Assembly: GCA_023386955.1 (NCBI GenBank)
Contig: JAEWIS010000041.1
Coordinates: 62,001 to 126,000, forward strand
Reading direction: 5' to 3'
Source of the DNA: Bacillota bacterium
GTDB lineage: Bacteria; Bacillota; Bacilli; Paenibacillales; NBRC-103111
Length of the DNA stretch: 64,000 nucleotides
In this document: positions 1 to 9,525 of the stretch, in pieces
Layout: each line of letters starts with the position of its first letter
Position numbering within the stretch: the first letter of the stretch is position 1
Notes under the pieces: generated by a model
The model's input: the letters and a program-made list of their open reading frames with translations, nothing else
Told to the model about the DNA's origin: nothing
Database searches by the model: none
Position numbers and translations under genes: made by a program

Positions 1-1
1 C

Positions 2-73
2 CCGTCGCCCCGCTTCCCGCCTGGACATGGCGCCACCGCTCCGGAATATTTTTCCTCCCGGTGGGGAGAATGA
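2..73 (+). CDS. possible 3' end of an upstream gene (partial)
   Basis: One frame is open from the window edge to a TGA at 71-73 and would encode a short Pro/Gly-rich tail ending in SSRWGE. A real gene may end here, because groES usually has an upstream neighbour, but there is too little sequence to identify a family. The other frames are no more convincing. Treat as tentative. Confidence 0.25.
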   Translation, partial: PSPRFPPGHGATAPEYFSSRWGE

Positions 74-115
74 GGAAAGTGCCTGGGACATTGAAGATTT
101 TTTGGCCCAAAAGAC

Positions 116-144
116 TTGCAAATTGTTCCCAAACTGATTAATAT
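116..144 (+). promoter_or_regulatory. sigma-A promoter of groES-groEL
   Basis: TTGCAA at 116-121 and TAATAT at 139-144 are separated by exactly 17 bp. This is a good housekeeping promoter and predicts a transcription start near 151, just before the CIRCE element. A repressor bound at CIRCE would therefore cover the start site. Confidence 0.75.
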
Positions 145-155
145 AAGAATTGTTG

Positions 156-182
156 TTAGCACTAAGTTGGTTCGAGTGCTAA
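156..182 (+). promoter_or_regulatory. CIRCE operator (HrcA binding site)
   Basis: TTAGCACTA at 156-164, a 9-nt spacer, then GAGTGCTAA at 174-182. This matches the CIRCE consensus TTAGCACTC-N9-GAGTGCTAA with one mismatch (last base of the left arm). In Firmicutes, CIRCE is bound by the HrcA repressor, which controls class I heat-shock operons. It overlaps the predicted start of the groES transcript. Confidence 0.93.
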
Positions 183-242
183 CAGAGCGCAACAGCGCAA
201 CCTTACACCAACTAAACCATTATTCAAGGAGGCATTTGATCC

Positions 243-527
243 ATGATCAAACCGTTAGGCGACCGCGTAGTTCTTGAAGCCATTGCGAAGGAGGAAACCA
301 CGGCGAGCGGCATCGTTCTTCCCGATACTGCCAAGGAAAAGCCGCAAGAGGGCAAAATTGTTGCTGTAGGCAGCGGACACCTGAAGGATGGACAGCGCGT
401 AGCTTTGGAGGTTAAGGAAGGCGACCGTGTTCTTTTCTCCAAATATGCCGGTACTGAAGTGAAGTATCAAGGCAGAGAGCTGTTGATCATGCGTGAAAGC
501 GACATCCTGGCCGTACTGGGCGAATAA
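243..527 (+). CDS. groES: co-chaperonin GroES (10 kDa)
   Basis: The 94-aa product begins [12 protein letters not shown] and contains the GroES mobile loop region (residues about 17-35, with [16 protein letters not shown]) and the conserved GKIVAVG strand. GroES forms the heptameric lid on the GroEL cage in the cytoplasm. The ATG at 243 follows a near-perfect AAGGAGG at 226-232. The length is normal. It is the first gene of a two-gene operon with groEL, driven by the CIRCE-controlled promoter upstream. Confidence 0.98.
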   Translation: MIKPLGDRVVLEAIAKEETTASGIVLPDTAKEKPQEGKIVAVGSGHLKDGQRVALEVKEGDRVLFSKYAGTEVKYQGRELLIMRESDILAVLGE

Positions 528-540
528 GCTTCCTTAAGCG

Positions 541-557
541 CTGCCGGCGACCGGCAG
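541..557 (+). promoter_or_regulatory. hairpin between groES and groEL
   Basis: CTGCCGG-CGA-CCGGCAG forms a perfect 7-bp stem with a 3-nt loop in the groES-groEL spacer. No T-run follows, so it is unlikely to terminate fully. It may act as an mRNA-processing or stability element that sets the groES:groEL ratio; that role is inferred. Confidence 0.5.
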
Positions 558-582
558 GCTTGGCCAAACATAAATAGCATGA

Positions 583-2256
<1,674 letters not shown>

Positions 2257-2290
2257 TCCACCTCTGCTCCATCCCTATACGAAATTTAAG

Positions 2291-2318
2291 GAAGAGACCC
2301 TCCGGGGTCTCTTTTTTG
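2291..2318 (+). terminator. intrinsic terminator of groES-groEL
   Basis: AGAGACCC-TCCG-GGGTCTCT forms a strong stem followed directly by a run of Ts. Confidence 0.92.
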
Positions 2319-2362
2319 GCCTTATAAAGCGATATAATCAATAACAAAAGGAGCAGATAACT

Positions 2363-2878
2363 ATGGAAATCCGGGTGGAACGGATTGGGACGGAGGAGGA
2401 AACAGAGCGGTTTTTGACGCTGCTGCGGGAGATTGCCTTGTGGCTGGAGGAGATCGGACAGCCGATGTGGAGTCTGGAGGGTCTTAAGAAGGAGAGGTTC
2501 CTTGCCGAAAATGGGGATGCGGAGCTGTATCTTGTTTATTGTGGGGAAGAGCCGGCAGGGGCTTTTATGCTGAAATCCCATAATGAATTCTGGTGGCCGG
2601 AGGCTCGGGAAGACGAGGATATGTTTCTGAAAAAGCTGGGGGTAAGCCGCACTTATGCCGGAACAGGCTTGTCCGGTCGGATTCTGGAGTGGGTCAAGCT
2701 GGAGGCGGAGCGCCGGGGGATTAAGCATGTGCGCATTGAATTTTATGCTGACCGGGAGCATTTGCTTACATTGTATCTGAACCATGGCTTTGAGGAGGTT
2801 CGCCGCCGGGTGATGCCTGACGGTATCGAAATTGCGCTGTGCCAATACGCTACGGGGCAAACGGAGAAGGTGCTTTGA
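2363..2878 (+). CDS. GNAT-family N-acetyltransferase
   Basis: The 171-aa protein has the GNAT fold pattern: an N-terminal strand-helix part, then VSRTYAGTGLSGRILEW (about residues 94-110), which corresponds to the acetyl-CoA pyrophosphate-binding motif A. It probably moves an acetyl group from acetyl-CoA to a small molecule or protein amine; the substrate cannot be told. The ATG follows AAAGGAG. It begins a same-strand run of small enzyme genes and its stop overlaps the likely TTG start of the next gene (TTGA at 2875-2878), so the two are translationally coupled. Confidence 0.85.
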   Translation: MEIRVERIGTEEETERFLTLLREIALWLEEIGQPMWSLEGLKKERFLAENGDAELYLVYCGEEPAGAFMLKSHNEFWWPEAREDEDMFLKKLGVSRTYAGTGLSGRILEWVKLEAERRGIKHVRIEFYADREHLLTLYLNHGFEEVRRRVMPDGIEIALCQYATGQTEKVL

Positions 2879-3465
2879 GCAGTCGGGAGCAGGATTTTTT
2901 GGCGGGAATCGATTATTTGATGGAGGGTAATCCGCGGCAGCAGGAGGTTTACCGGGCGCTTTGCAGACTTGGCGTGATGGAGGTGCTGAGGCCATACCAG
3001 CCTGTGCTGGTGGGAACGGTTCCTCTGGATGTGGATATACCCGGAAGTGATCTGGATGTGGTTTGCCATGTGGAGCAGGAGAGGAGAGAGGTTTTTGAGG
3101 CTTTGCTGAAAGGGACATTCGGGAGCTGTGAGGATTTCGAGTATGCCGCCAGAGAAGTGGATGGGCTGCTTCGGCAGGTAGGCCGGTTCCGGTATGAGGG
3201 CTGGGTGGTGGAGATTTTCGGACAGCCGCTGCCTGTTGTGGAACAGAATGGTTACCGGCATATGGTGGTGGAGCACCGTCTGTTGGAGCTGTTGGGTGAC
3301 AGGGGGCGGGAAGCTATCCGCAGTCTGAAGCTGCAGGGGTTCAAAACAGAGCCGGCCTTTGCACGGCTGCTGCGTCTGGAGGGCGATCCTTACAAGGAGC
3401 TTCGGGACATGTATCTTTGGTCCCCTGAACAGCTGGGGGCATTGGCGGCAAGGCTAACGGAGTGA
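2875..3465 (+). CDS. DUF4269 (nucleotidyltransferase-fold) protein
   Basis: The product has the motif GTVPLDVDIPGSDLDVVC near its N-terminus, followed by alternating strands and helices. The G-S-D-x-D pattern resembles the metal site of minimal nucleotidyltransferases, and the whole matches my recollection of DUF4269. The activity is unknown. I chose the TTG at 2875 (196 aa), which has GGAG about 8 bases upstream and overlaps the previous stop. A GTG at 2839 would add 12 unlikely residues inside the previous gene. It is probably co-transcribed with the GNAT gene. Confidence 0.75.
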   Translation: MSSREQDFLAGIDYLMEGNPRQQEVYRALCRLGVMEVLRPYQPVLVGTVPLDVDIPGSDLDVVCHVEQERREVFEALLKGTFGSCEDFEYAAREVDGLLRQVGRFRYEGWVVEIFGQPLPVVEQNGYRHMVVEHRLLELLGDRGREAIRSLKLQGFKTEPAFARLLRLEGDPYKELRDMYLWSPEQLGALAARLTE

Positions 3466-3510
3466 GACACGTTTTTCTTCTAAAATATGTAACCTCGACC
3501 CGAACAAATG

Positions 3511-3519
3511 TGCTATAAT
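3511..3519 (+). promoter_or_regulatory. extended -10 promoter for the 3.5-6.2 kb gene run
   Basis: TGCTATAAT (TGn plus consensus TATAAT) at 3511-3519 has no clear -35. It lies after the in-frame ATG at 3508 of the next gene. If used, that ATG would not be in the transcript, which supports the TTG start at 3550. Confidence 0.6.
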
Positions 3520-3549
3520 GACAGAAAATTATGTGGAGGAGGGGCTGGA

Positions 3550-4029
3550 TTGAAGATCAGGTTCAGACTGATTCCGGCGGTGCATTTGTTTTTTGTCCGG
3601 GAGGAGAAGATTCTGCTGCTGCGGCGCTACAATACCGGCTATGAGGACGGCAACTACAGTGTGGTGGCGGGGCATCTGGATGGCGGTGAGGAGGTTTGGC
3701 AGGCTGCGGCGAGAGAAGCCTTCGAGGAAGCGGGCGTGATCATCCGCCGGGAGGATGTGGAGACGGTGGGGGTGATGCACCGGTTGTCCAACGACGAGAG
3801 GGTGGATTTTTTTGTGCATGTGAAGGCGTGGGAGGGAGAGCTTGTAAACCGGGAGCCGGATAAATGCGATGAGCTGGCATGGTTTCCTCTGGATCAGCTC
3901 CCCGCCAATACGATTCCATATGTGGCACGGGCTATCGTTAATTACCGGGAGGGCCGATGGTTCGACAGCTTCGGCTGGAAGCAGATTGCCGGTGAAGTCG
4001 AAAGCAGGGTTATATTAAACAGAGGATAA
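3550..4029 (+). CDS. NUDIX hydrolase
   Basis: A complete Nudix box is visible: GHLDGGEE followed by AAREAFEEAGV, which fits G-x5-E-x7-REx-EE-x-G-V, the Mg-binding catalytic helix. Family members hydrolyse nucleoside diphosphates linked to another group; the substrate is not predictable here. The TTG at 3550 is preferred (159 aa) because GGAGGAGGGG ends 6 bases upstream and the ATG at 3508 lies before the predicted -10. It is the first gene of a likely operon with the kinase-like gene 14 bp downstream. Confidence 0.88.
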   Translation: MKIRFRLIPAVHLFFVREEKILLLRRYNTGYEDGNYSVVAGHLDGGEEVWQAAAREAFEEAGVIIRREDVETVGVMHRLSNDERVDFFVHVKAWEGELVNREPDKCDELAWFPLDQLPANTIPYVARAIVNYREGRWFDSFGWKQIAGEVESRVILNRG

Positions 4030-4043
4030 AGGAGTGGGTAACC

Positions 4044-5003
4044 ATGGAAAGTGCGACTAAGCTGAAGCTTGACGAGGCGGCGCTGGAGCTGCTTGTACGG
4101 GAGACCTTCGGTGCCGATCCGGCAGAGACGCAGGAGCTGTCGGATGGCTGGGCCAATACGGCCTATCTGATCCGCCTGCAGGACGGTAGAAAAGCGGTAT
4201 TGAAGCTGGCTCCTCTGCCGGATGTGAAGCAAATGCGGTATGAGGTAAAGCTGATGCAGACGGAGGTGGAATTGCTCCAGCGGCTGGAAGGGGTGCTGCC
4301 CGTACCCCACGTGTTTGTGTATGATAACAGCCGCAGGCTGGTGCCATCAGACTATTTCGTGATGGAGTATCTGGAGGGCACACCCTACAACAAGCTGAAG
4401 CCGTCGCTGAGCCGGGAGGAGCAGGATGCGGTGGAGTACAAGCTGGGGCAATATAACCGGGTGTTGAACGATATCCGTGGGGACCGGTTCGGGCCGTATG
4501 TGGCTCCGGTTGCTGCGGGAACGGGCTGGTTCGAGGTGTTTAAGGGAATGATGGAGGATGTTCTCCAGGATGGCAAGGAGATGGATGTGGATATGCCCGC
4601 ATCCGAAGCTGAGATCCTGGCGCTGGTGGAGCGCTGCCGGGATCCGCTGGAGGCGGTCAAGGAGCCTCGGTTGGTTCATTGGGATTTGTGGGACGGGAAT
4701 GTTTTTGTTCAGGAGGGAAAGATTACGGGGCTGATTGATTTTGAGCGGGCCTTGTGGGGAGACCCGCTTCTGGAGGCTTACTTTCGCAGCGGAAGCTTGT
4801 CGGAGGCATTCTGCCAGGGGTATGGGGTGGAAGTGCCGTTTACACCAGCTGAGGAAATCCGCAGGAAGCTGTACGATCTTTATCTGAATTTGGTCTTGCA
4901 TGTAGAGCGGCCGTACCGGCAGTTTGCCTCCGTCAATCATGGAGTAAGGACACGAAACTGGCTGGCCCAAGCTTGGCAGCGCATTCAAGAAGTTCTCGGA
5001 TAA
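4044..5003 (+). CDS. phosphotransferase (APH/choline-kinase-like)
   Basis: The 319-aa protein has the protein-kinase-like fold of the aminoglycoside phosphotransferase family: AVLKLAP (ATP-contact lysine), the catalytic loop HWDLWDGN near residue 213 and the metal-binding LIDFERALWGDP about 20 residues later. It should transfer phosphate from ATP to a small hydroxyl substrate. Sequence alone does not show it is a resistance enzyme; most such genes in bacilli have unknown substrates. It follows the NUDIX gene by 14 bp and has GGAGTG as its RBS. Confidence 0.85.
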   Translation: MESATKLKLDEAALELLVRETFGADPAETQELSDGWANTAYLIRLQDGRKAVLKLAPLPDVKQMRYEVKLMQTEVELLQRLEGVLPVPHVFVYDNSRRLVPSDYFVMEYLEGTPYNKLKPSLSREEQDAVEYKLGQYNRVLNDIRGDRFGPYVAPVAAGTGWFEVFKGMMEDVLQDGKEMDVDMPASEAEILALVERCRDPLEAVKEPRLVHWDLWDGNVFVQEGKITGLIDFERALWGDPLLEAYFRSGSLSEAFCQGYGVEVPFTPAEEIRRKLYDLYLNLVLHVERPYRQFASVNHGVRTRNWLAQAWQRIQEVLG

Positions 5004-5054
5004 TCTGCCCGGATCGTACATATCATCTGACATACCGTTGAGGGAGGGATCGGG

Positions 5055-5660
5055 GTGAAGATTGCGCTTGTGCTTTTTGACGGAGTGACGTTTCTGGACT
5101 TTATCGGATTCTATGATGTAATTTACCGTCTCAGGGGCTTCGACCGCACCCAAGACACCACCTGGGATATATGCGGATTGTCCGGGGAAATTGCCGATGA
5201 ACTGGGCCTTACGGTTAAGGTGCCGCGGATCAGACCGGACTTGTCGGAATACGATATGGTGTTTGTGCCGGGTGGTATGGGAACTCGGAAGCTCCGGTAT
5301 GACGAAGCCTTTGTGGGGTGGCTGAAGGGGGCGGAAAAAGCGGACTATCTTGTTTCGGTCTGCACCGGCTCCCTTCTTCTGGGGGCAGCAGGGTTCCTGC
5401 AGGAGAAGCGGGCCACTACCCATCCCCGGGCCTACGAGCTGCTGGAGCCGTATTGCAGAGAGGTTGTTCCTGCCCGCATCGTCCGGGACGGGAATGTGAT
5501 TACGGCAGGTGGAGTGGCATCCTCCATTGATTTGGGGCTGTACATGATCAAACTCCTGGTTTCTGGGGGAGCGGCCGAGCAGGTGAAGGAGCAGATTGAT
5601 TACCCCTACCGGATGCAGGGGGTTGTGGATATGGATTCGGACAGTGCCCCGCCGGAGTGA
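5055..5660 (+). CDS. DJ-1/PfpI family protein
   Basis: The 201-aa protein has the class I glutamine-amidotransferase-like fold of DJ-1/PfpI. It begins MKIALVLFDGVTFLDFIG, and the nucleophile elbow VSVCTGSLLLGAAG places the reactive cysteine at about residue 103. Members include chaperone/deglycase, protease and isonitrile hydratase types; the FDGVTFLDFIGFYDV start is most like the isonitrile-hydratase or AraC-N-terminal-like branch. The GTG start follows GAGGGAGGG. It lies in the same run as the P-loop kinase 19 bp downstream. Confidence 0.82.
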   Translation: MKIALVLFDGVTFLDFIGFYDVIYRLRGFDRTQDTTWDICGLSGEIADELGLTVKVPRIRPDLSEYDMVFVPGGMGTRKLRYDEAFVGWLKGAEKADYLVSVCTGSLLLGAAGFLQEKRATTHPRAYELLEPYCREVVPARIVRDGNVITAGGVASSIDLGLYMIKLLVSGGAAEQVKEQIDYPYRMQGVVDMDSDSAPPE

Positions 5661-5679
5661 CAAGGGAAGGAGCTTCAAG

Positions 5680-6222
5680 ATGAAGATACGGATTATCGGT
5701 CCCTGCGGCAGCGGAAAATCGACAGTTGCCCGGATGTTGTCCCGGCAATTTGGCATTGCTTATCACGAAATCGATAACCTGATGTGGGACAGAAGCGTGC
5801 CGAACGTCCGGCACCCGGAAGCGGTCCGCAACCGGATGTTCCAGGAGATCCTGGAGTCGGAGGATTGGATTCTCGAGGGGGTGCAGCACGGGTGGACCAT
5901 GGAGAGCTTCCGCCAGGCAGACTGGGTGCTGGTGCTGCATCCCCATGTTCTGGTGCGGGATTACCGGATTATCCGGCGGTTCATCCGGAGCAGAACGGGG
6001 CTGGAGCAGTGGAACTATAAACAGTCCTTTTCCAATCTGGTGAAAATGGTGGTGGAGTGGAATCACGGCTATGACCCCGCCAAAATTCTCAGGCTGACGG
6101 AGGAGTTTGCGGCTAAGCGGATTGTGGCGGCGGGATCCAAGGAGTTGGCTGCTTGGATGGGCAGCTTAATGTGGGAGAAGGACCAGGCTGAGGGTGCGAG
6201 TGTGGAGCAGCGGGGGGCTTGA
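5680..6222 (+). CDS. P-loop kinase (adenylate-kinase-like, FlaR type)
   Basis: The 180-aa product starts MKIRIIGPCGSGKST, with a Walker A loop at residues 7-15, then the nucleotide-kinase-like DNLMWDRSVPN. It resembles the group annotated as topology-modulation proteins (FlaR), which are small kinases of uncertain substrate. The ATG at 5680 follows AAGGAGC; an in-frame start 84 bases upstream would lie deep inside the DJ-1 gene. It is the last gene of the run and is followed by the repeat island. Confidence 0.8.
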   Translation: MKIRIIGPCGSGKSTVARMLSRQFGIAYHEIDNLMWDRSVPNVRHPEAVRNRMFQEILESEDWILEGVQHGWTMESFRQADWVLVLHPHVLVRDYRIIRRFIRSRTGLEQWNYKQSFSNLVKMVVEWNHGYDPAKILRLTEEFAAKRIVAAGSKELAAWMGSLMWEKDQAEGASVEQRGA

Positions 6223-6664
6223 GCTGGGGGTGTACCGGCGGAAGACTAAGTAGAGGATATGCAGCAGCAAGGGCTTAATTGAACGAGTGTGGCAACGGAG
6301 GACTAAGTTGAGGACGTGTGGCGGCTGTGAATTCTAACGGCGGTGAAAGCCGCTATTTGCCCCAAAATCGGGGTATGGAAAATCTAACGGAAGCAGGAGA
6401 CGCTATTTGGCCAGAATGGGGCGGTAACCTGTCATTTGGCACGAATAGCGGCGCTGGCCGCCGTTAGATTTTTTGAGGTAGTGTTTTTGCAGAAATAAAG
6501 GCTTTCACCGCCGTTAGAGCCGTCCCCCCTCCCAACAGGGGGAAGGGAGCGGCGATTTGCGTCATGACTACTCCACACGTAGGGCAGCTTACATCACGGC
6601 TGCTCCCAACAAGAAGGGGCAGCGGCCTGCATCACGGCCTCCCCTGATGGGAGAGGGCTTAGCC
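6223..6664. repeat. intergenic palindromic repeat island 1
   Basis: This 442-bp gap holds no convincing gene. The 19-mer TCTAACGGCGGTGAAAGCC at 6333-6351 recurs as an exact inverted copy at 6500-6518. Inside lie a second TCTAACGG-N10-CGCTATTTGG unit (from about 6383) and an inverted AATAGCG-N10-CCGTTAGA unit (around 6445-6471), giving a nested palindrome about 185 bp long. The same degenerate unit appears near 12.99 kb and 22.6 kb. It could act as a bidirectional terminator between the convergent genes. Confidence 0.75.
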
Positions 6665-7813
6665 CTAAAAAATCCGGTGCTGCCAGCCCTTCAGCTTGGC
6701 CAGCGCCTCCACATAATAATAGTCCCCATAGATGAGGGACACGTTGATATTCTGCCCGGCCGGTTTGTGGCCGGTTCCCTCCACCAGGATCGCCTCATGC
6801 TCCGGCTGCTCCCAGGTGGCATAGTGCCGGGTCAACGAGACCAGGATTTGCTCCGCTGCCCGGGCGTACAAGCTTGCCTCCGCCGAGGAACCCACAGCTG
6901 CCGCGATCTCCAGCAGTCCGGAAGCGGAGCAGGCGGCAGCGGAGGTGTCCCGGGGTTCGCCGTCCAGCACGCCGTTGTTGGCGCGGAAGTCCCAATGGGG
7001 CACATGATTCTCCGGCAGATTGGCCAGGAAGAAGTGGGCGACCCTTCTCGCCGCCTGCAAGAACCGGACCTCCCCGGTAAAGCGGTACACATTGGCCATG
7101 CCGTGCAGTGCCCAGGATTGGCCGCGGCTCCAGGCGGAATCCGGTCCGGCGCCTTGTCCGCCCAGGGATTCCAGGAACGCGCCGCTTTCCGGATCGAAGG
7201 AGACGATATGGCGCACCGAGCCGTCCTCCCGGATAAAGTGAGTGAGCACCGTATCCGCATGGGCCAGGGCAATATGGCGGAAGCGGGGATCCGGCAGCTC
7301 CGCGGCTGCCCAGAGGAGCAGGCTCAGGTTCAGCGAGGAGTCCACAATGGACCAGCCGGTGTGGTCACCGTTCCAGGCCCGCAGGAAACGGCCTGCCAGA
7401 TTGAACCGGCCCGCCAGGAAATTGGCGGCGGCCAGTCCGCGGCGGCGTGCGTCCGCGTCCCCGGTGAGCTTATATTTGATCACTGCCGTAGGCAAGTATT
7501 GAAAGCCCACATCATGATGGAAACGGTTATCCCGCAGAGTACACTGCTCGATCCGTTCATCCCAGCTCCAGGCTGCTTCACGGTACACGTCATCCCCGGT
7601 CATCTCATGCATAATCCACAGAAGCCCCGGGTAAAAGCCGGAGGTCCACCAGTCCAGGCTGCTGTTATCGTACTTGCCGTCCTGCCCGGCGACATGAGGC
7701 ACCTTGTCCCCGATTTGTCCGATCATCGTTTTGGTTTTGACGGTCAGCCTGTTCCAAGCGTCAGGCAGCCATTCCTCCAGCTTCAGCCCCAAATCCGGCA
7801 GCTTCGAATCCAT
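6665..7813 (-). CDS. glycoside hydrolase family 88 (unsaturated glycuronyl hydrolase)
   Basis: The 382-aa protein matches GH88/GH105-type (alpha/alpha)6-barrel hydrolases: SLDWWTSGFYPGLLW near residue 50, HHDVGFQYLP near 99, WSIVDSSLNLSLLLW near 153 and SAWSRGQSWALHGM near 230. These enzymes hydrate and release the 4,5-unsaturated uronic acid left by polysaccharide lyases. No signal peptide is visible, so it is cytoplasmic and acts on imported disaccharides. It stands alone, convergent to the preceding operon, with GGAGG upstream of the ATG. Confidence 0.88.
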   Translation of the reverse strand: MDSKLPDLGLKLEEWLPDAWNRLTVKTKTMIGQIGDKVPHVAGQDGKYDNSSLDWWTSGFYPGLLWIMHEMTGDDVYREAAWSWDERIEQCTLRDNRFHHDVGFQYLPTAVIKYKLTGDADARRRGLAAANFLAGRFNLAGRFLRAWNGDHTGWSIVDSSLNLSLLLWAAAELPDPRFRHIALAHADTVLTHFIREDGSVRHIVSFDPESGAFLESLGGQGAGPDSAWSRGQSWALHGMANVYRFTGEVRFLQAARRVAHFFLANLPENHVPHWDFRANNGVLDGEPRDTSAAACSASGLLEIAAAVGSSAEASLYARAAEQILVSLTRHYATWEQPEHEAILVEGTGHKPAGQNINVSLIYGDYYYVEALAKLKGWQHRIF

Positions 7814-7957
7814 ATTTGATCATCCTCCAATTGGTAGTATGCTTCTTCCATGCTTCAGAATCCTTCTGCATCTCTCCCAACCAGCATAACGGAAAGAGGG
7901 TCTCCATAGTGTAGGGCGGTTACGGGATAATGTTGCTGTATTATGATTTACGCCAAC

Positions 7958-8740
7958 CTATTTCCCCCGATTCACCCTGCGCCCCTTCTGGGCGGATAGC
8001 CACAGCAGCTTGTTCAGCAGCTTCAGCGTTTCCGGCGAATGGGCAATAATCTGTGTGGCGGGTATAGCCGGCAGGTCCTTGGCCATTTCGGCCTCCTCCT
8101 CACTTTTACGCAGCCGGGCGGCAATTTGCTGAAGGCGGCGTTCCACCAGCTCCGCAGGCAGCCGGAATTCAAGGGCAAGCAGTTGGACTGCATGGGCTTC
8201 CTCCAGATGCTCGGTAAACCCTTCGATCATATAAATCGGCATTGCCGCGTACAGCTGGAACAGCCCGGCCTGAATCTCCTGAAGCTCGGCAAACAGCTGC
8301 GGCAGCTCCGTCTGTTTGCCCACATGGCGGACAGGGTGGCATAATTCGTGGAAAAATACAGCCCGCCGCTCATCGTCCGACAATCTGCGGTCCAAAAAAA
8401 TCACCGAATATCCACCCTCCCGCCAATCAGCAAAGGAAGGTCCTAAATACATAACCAAATCCGCTCCGAACAGCTGCGCCACCGACTCCGGGTCCAAATC
8501 ACCGGGTGTACGGATGCCGCTATGTATATACCGGGCATTAATCCATTCCTCCAGCCCACAGGTCTTATAATTCTTAAGTATCATAAAATCCACCTCAAAA
8601 GGGAATGTATGTTCGATTTTTAGGCGAAAAAGAATGCCCTCCGGGTCCATAAACCCGAGCGGGCGAAAAATGCCGGTTACTTGGCTGGAGGAAATAAAGC
8701 CAAGGGCTTTATTTATATCATCCAGGAGGGTTTTGTTCAT
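7958..8740 (-). CDS. ImmA/IrrE-like metallopeptidase
   Basis: The 260-aa protein has the zinc-peptidase motif HELCH at residues 131-135 within VFFHELCHPVRH, as in the ImmA/IrrE (DUF955) family. In ICEBs1 of Bacillus, ImmA cuts the repressor ImmR after DNA damage. Here the gene is downstream of an XRE repressor on the same strand, in the same order as immR-immA, and next to a phage-tail locus. I infer that it relieves repression of that locus. No good RBS is seen before the ATG at 8740, so the start is uncertain. Confidence 0.8.
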   Translation of the reverse strand: MNKTLLDDINKALGFISSSQVTGIFRPLGFMDPEGILFRLKIEHTFPFEVDFMILKNYKTCGLEEWINARYIHSGIRTPGDLDPESVAQLFGADLVMYLGPSFADWREGGYSVIFLDRRLSDDERRAVFFHELCHPVRHVGKQTELPQLFAELQEIQAGLFQLYAAMPIYMIEGFTEHLEEAHAVQLLALEFRLPAELVERRLQQIAARLRKSEEEAEMAKDLPAIPATQIIAHSPETLKLLNKLLWLSAQKGRRVNRGK

Positions 8741-9080
8741 ATATGGCGCCGGATCAAAGGTTTACTGACGTTTTTCGTGACGGACCGGATCGGTCAGCTT
8801 CCCGATGATCAAAGTCTCCAGTATCTTGCCCTGGCCCTAAAAAGCTCAATGGATACAATCTCTCCGGGTAATGGCGGCCGACAGGAAAATGTTCCAACTG
8901 TTTTCCACACTTCTATATCTATATCCATAATTATGCAACACGCTGAGTAATGAAGCAACCGACCGAAAGTCCGTTTTCGGGAGAAAAGGGAGGTTTATCA
9001 CGATTTCACGGAATGTATGTTCGGTTTTCTGCCAAAAAGAAAGCCCTTCGGGGCTTATCTTTGTAGGCGGGACATGGTGC
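8741..9080. other. gap between repressor and ImmA-like gene, with a partial gene echo
   Basis: No intact gene is seen in these 340 bp. The stretch 9010-9053 closely resembles 8602-8645 inside the ImmA-like gene (14 identical bases at the start, about 80% overall). On the minus strand it would encode PEGLSFWQKTEHTF against PEGILFRLKIEHTF, so it may be a remnant of a duplicated or recombined copy. A terminator hairpin for the repressor overlaps its end, near 9042-9062. Confidence 0.5.
9040..9063 (-). terminator. possible terminator of the XRE repressor gene
   Basis: Read on the minus strand, AAGCCC-CGAA-GGGCTT is followed by TCTTTTT. It begins about 18 bp after the stop of the repressor gene. 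Confidence 0.6.
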
Positions 9081-9389
9081 TTATCTGTCCAGTCCTTTCA
9101 TGCGGCGGTAGGCTTCCACCGCAGCTTCTGCTACGCGCAGCTCCTCTTCCGTATAGGAGTGGGCTCCGCCGAAGAAGGCCCGGCCGCCCAGAGGCTCCCG
9201 TCCGAGAAGAGAATCCGCATTCACCTGGAACACATCAGCGAAGGCGGCCACCAGCACATCCTCCACAGGCCGTTTATTGGCCTCGATCCGGGACAGCACG
9301 CTGTTGTTGATCCCGAGCTGCTGGGCCAGCTCCAGCTGGGTCCAGCCCTTCTCCTCCCGCAGGCTGCGGATCCGGTCTCCAATTCTCAT
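9081..9389 (-). CDS. XRE-family transcriptional repressor
   Basis: The 102-aa protein carries an N-terminal Cro/CI helix-turn-helix (residues about 5-58, with SLREEKGWTQLELAQQLG and NNSVLSRIEANKR). The short C-terminal part holds YTEEELRVAEAAVEAYRRM. It most likely represses the divergent tailocin operon, like Xre of PBSX or ImmR of ICEBs1. The ATG at 9389 is chosen because the HTH begins there; an upstream in-frame extension to 9494 would run through the promoter. An extended -10 (TGGTATAAT, minus strand, near 9424-9432) fits this start. Confidence 0.85.
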   Translation of the reverse strand: MRIGDRIRSLREEKGWTQLELAQQLGINNSVLSRIEANKRPVEDVLVAAFADVFQVNADSLLGREPLGGRAFFGGAHSYTEEELRVAEAAVEAYRRMKGLDR

Positions 9390-9423
9390 CTTCCTCACCA
9401 ACTCCCTTTTAAACAACACACCA

Positions 9424-9432
9424 TTATTATAC
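9424..9432 (-). promoter_or_regulatory. extended -10 promoter of the XRE repressor gene
   Basis: On the minus strand TGGTATAAT lies about 35 bp upstream of the repressor ATG. No strong -35 is seen, which is usual for extended -10 promoters. Confidence 0.55.
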
Positions 9433-9483
9433 CATTTTTGACGGTGTGGGAAACGATTTTTTTGCGGATTCAGCAAAAGCTTC

Positions 9484-9518
9484 GTTGACAACATTTTACT
9501 TAGCCAGTAGTATAAAGG
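9484..9518 (+). promoter_or_regulatory. sigma-A promoter of the ArpU-like gene
   Basis: A perfect TTGACA at 9484-9489, a 17-bp spacer, then TAGTAT. It faces away from the repressor gene and drives the ArpU-type regulator. A long inverted repeat starts just downstream. Confidence 0.7.
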
Positions 9519-9525
9519 TATATAA

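Noticed and set aside
4347..5756. 469-codon antisense frame over the APH-like and DJ-1 genes
   Set aside because: Both sense genes have catalytic motifs; the antisense product has none.
2363..6222. Antibiotic resistance island (GNAT plus APH)
   Set aside because: Both families are mostly housekeeping or of unknown substrate in bacilli; there is no mobile element or close resistance-gene signature visible.
6557..7819. 420-codon plus-strand frame opposite the GH88 gene
   Set aside because: Shadow of a GC-rich gene; composition is Gly/Pro/Arg/Gln-rich with no domain, and the GH88 frame has clear motifs.
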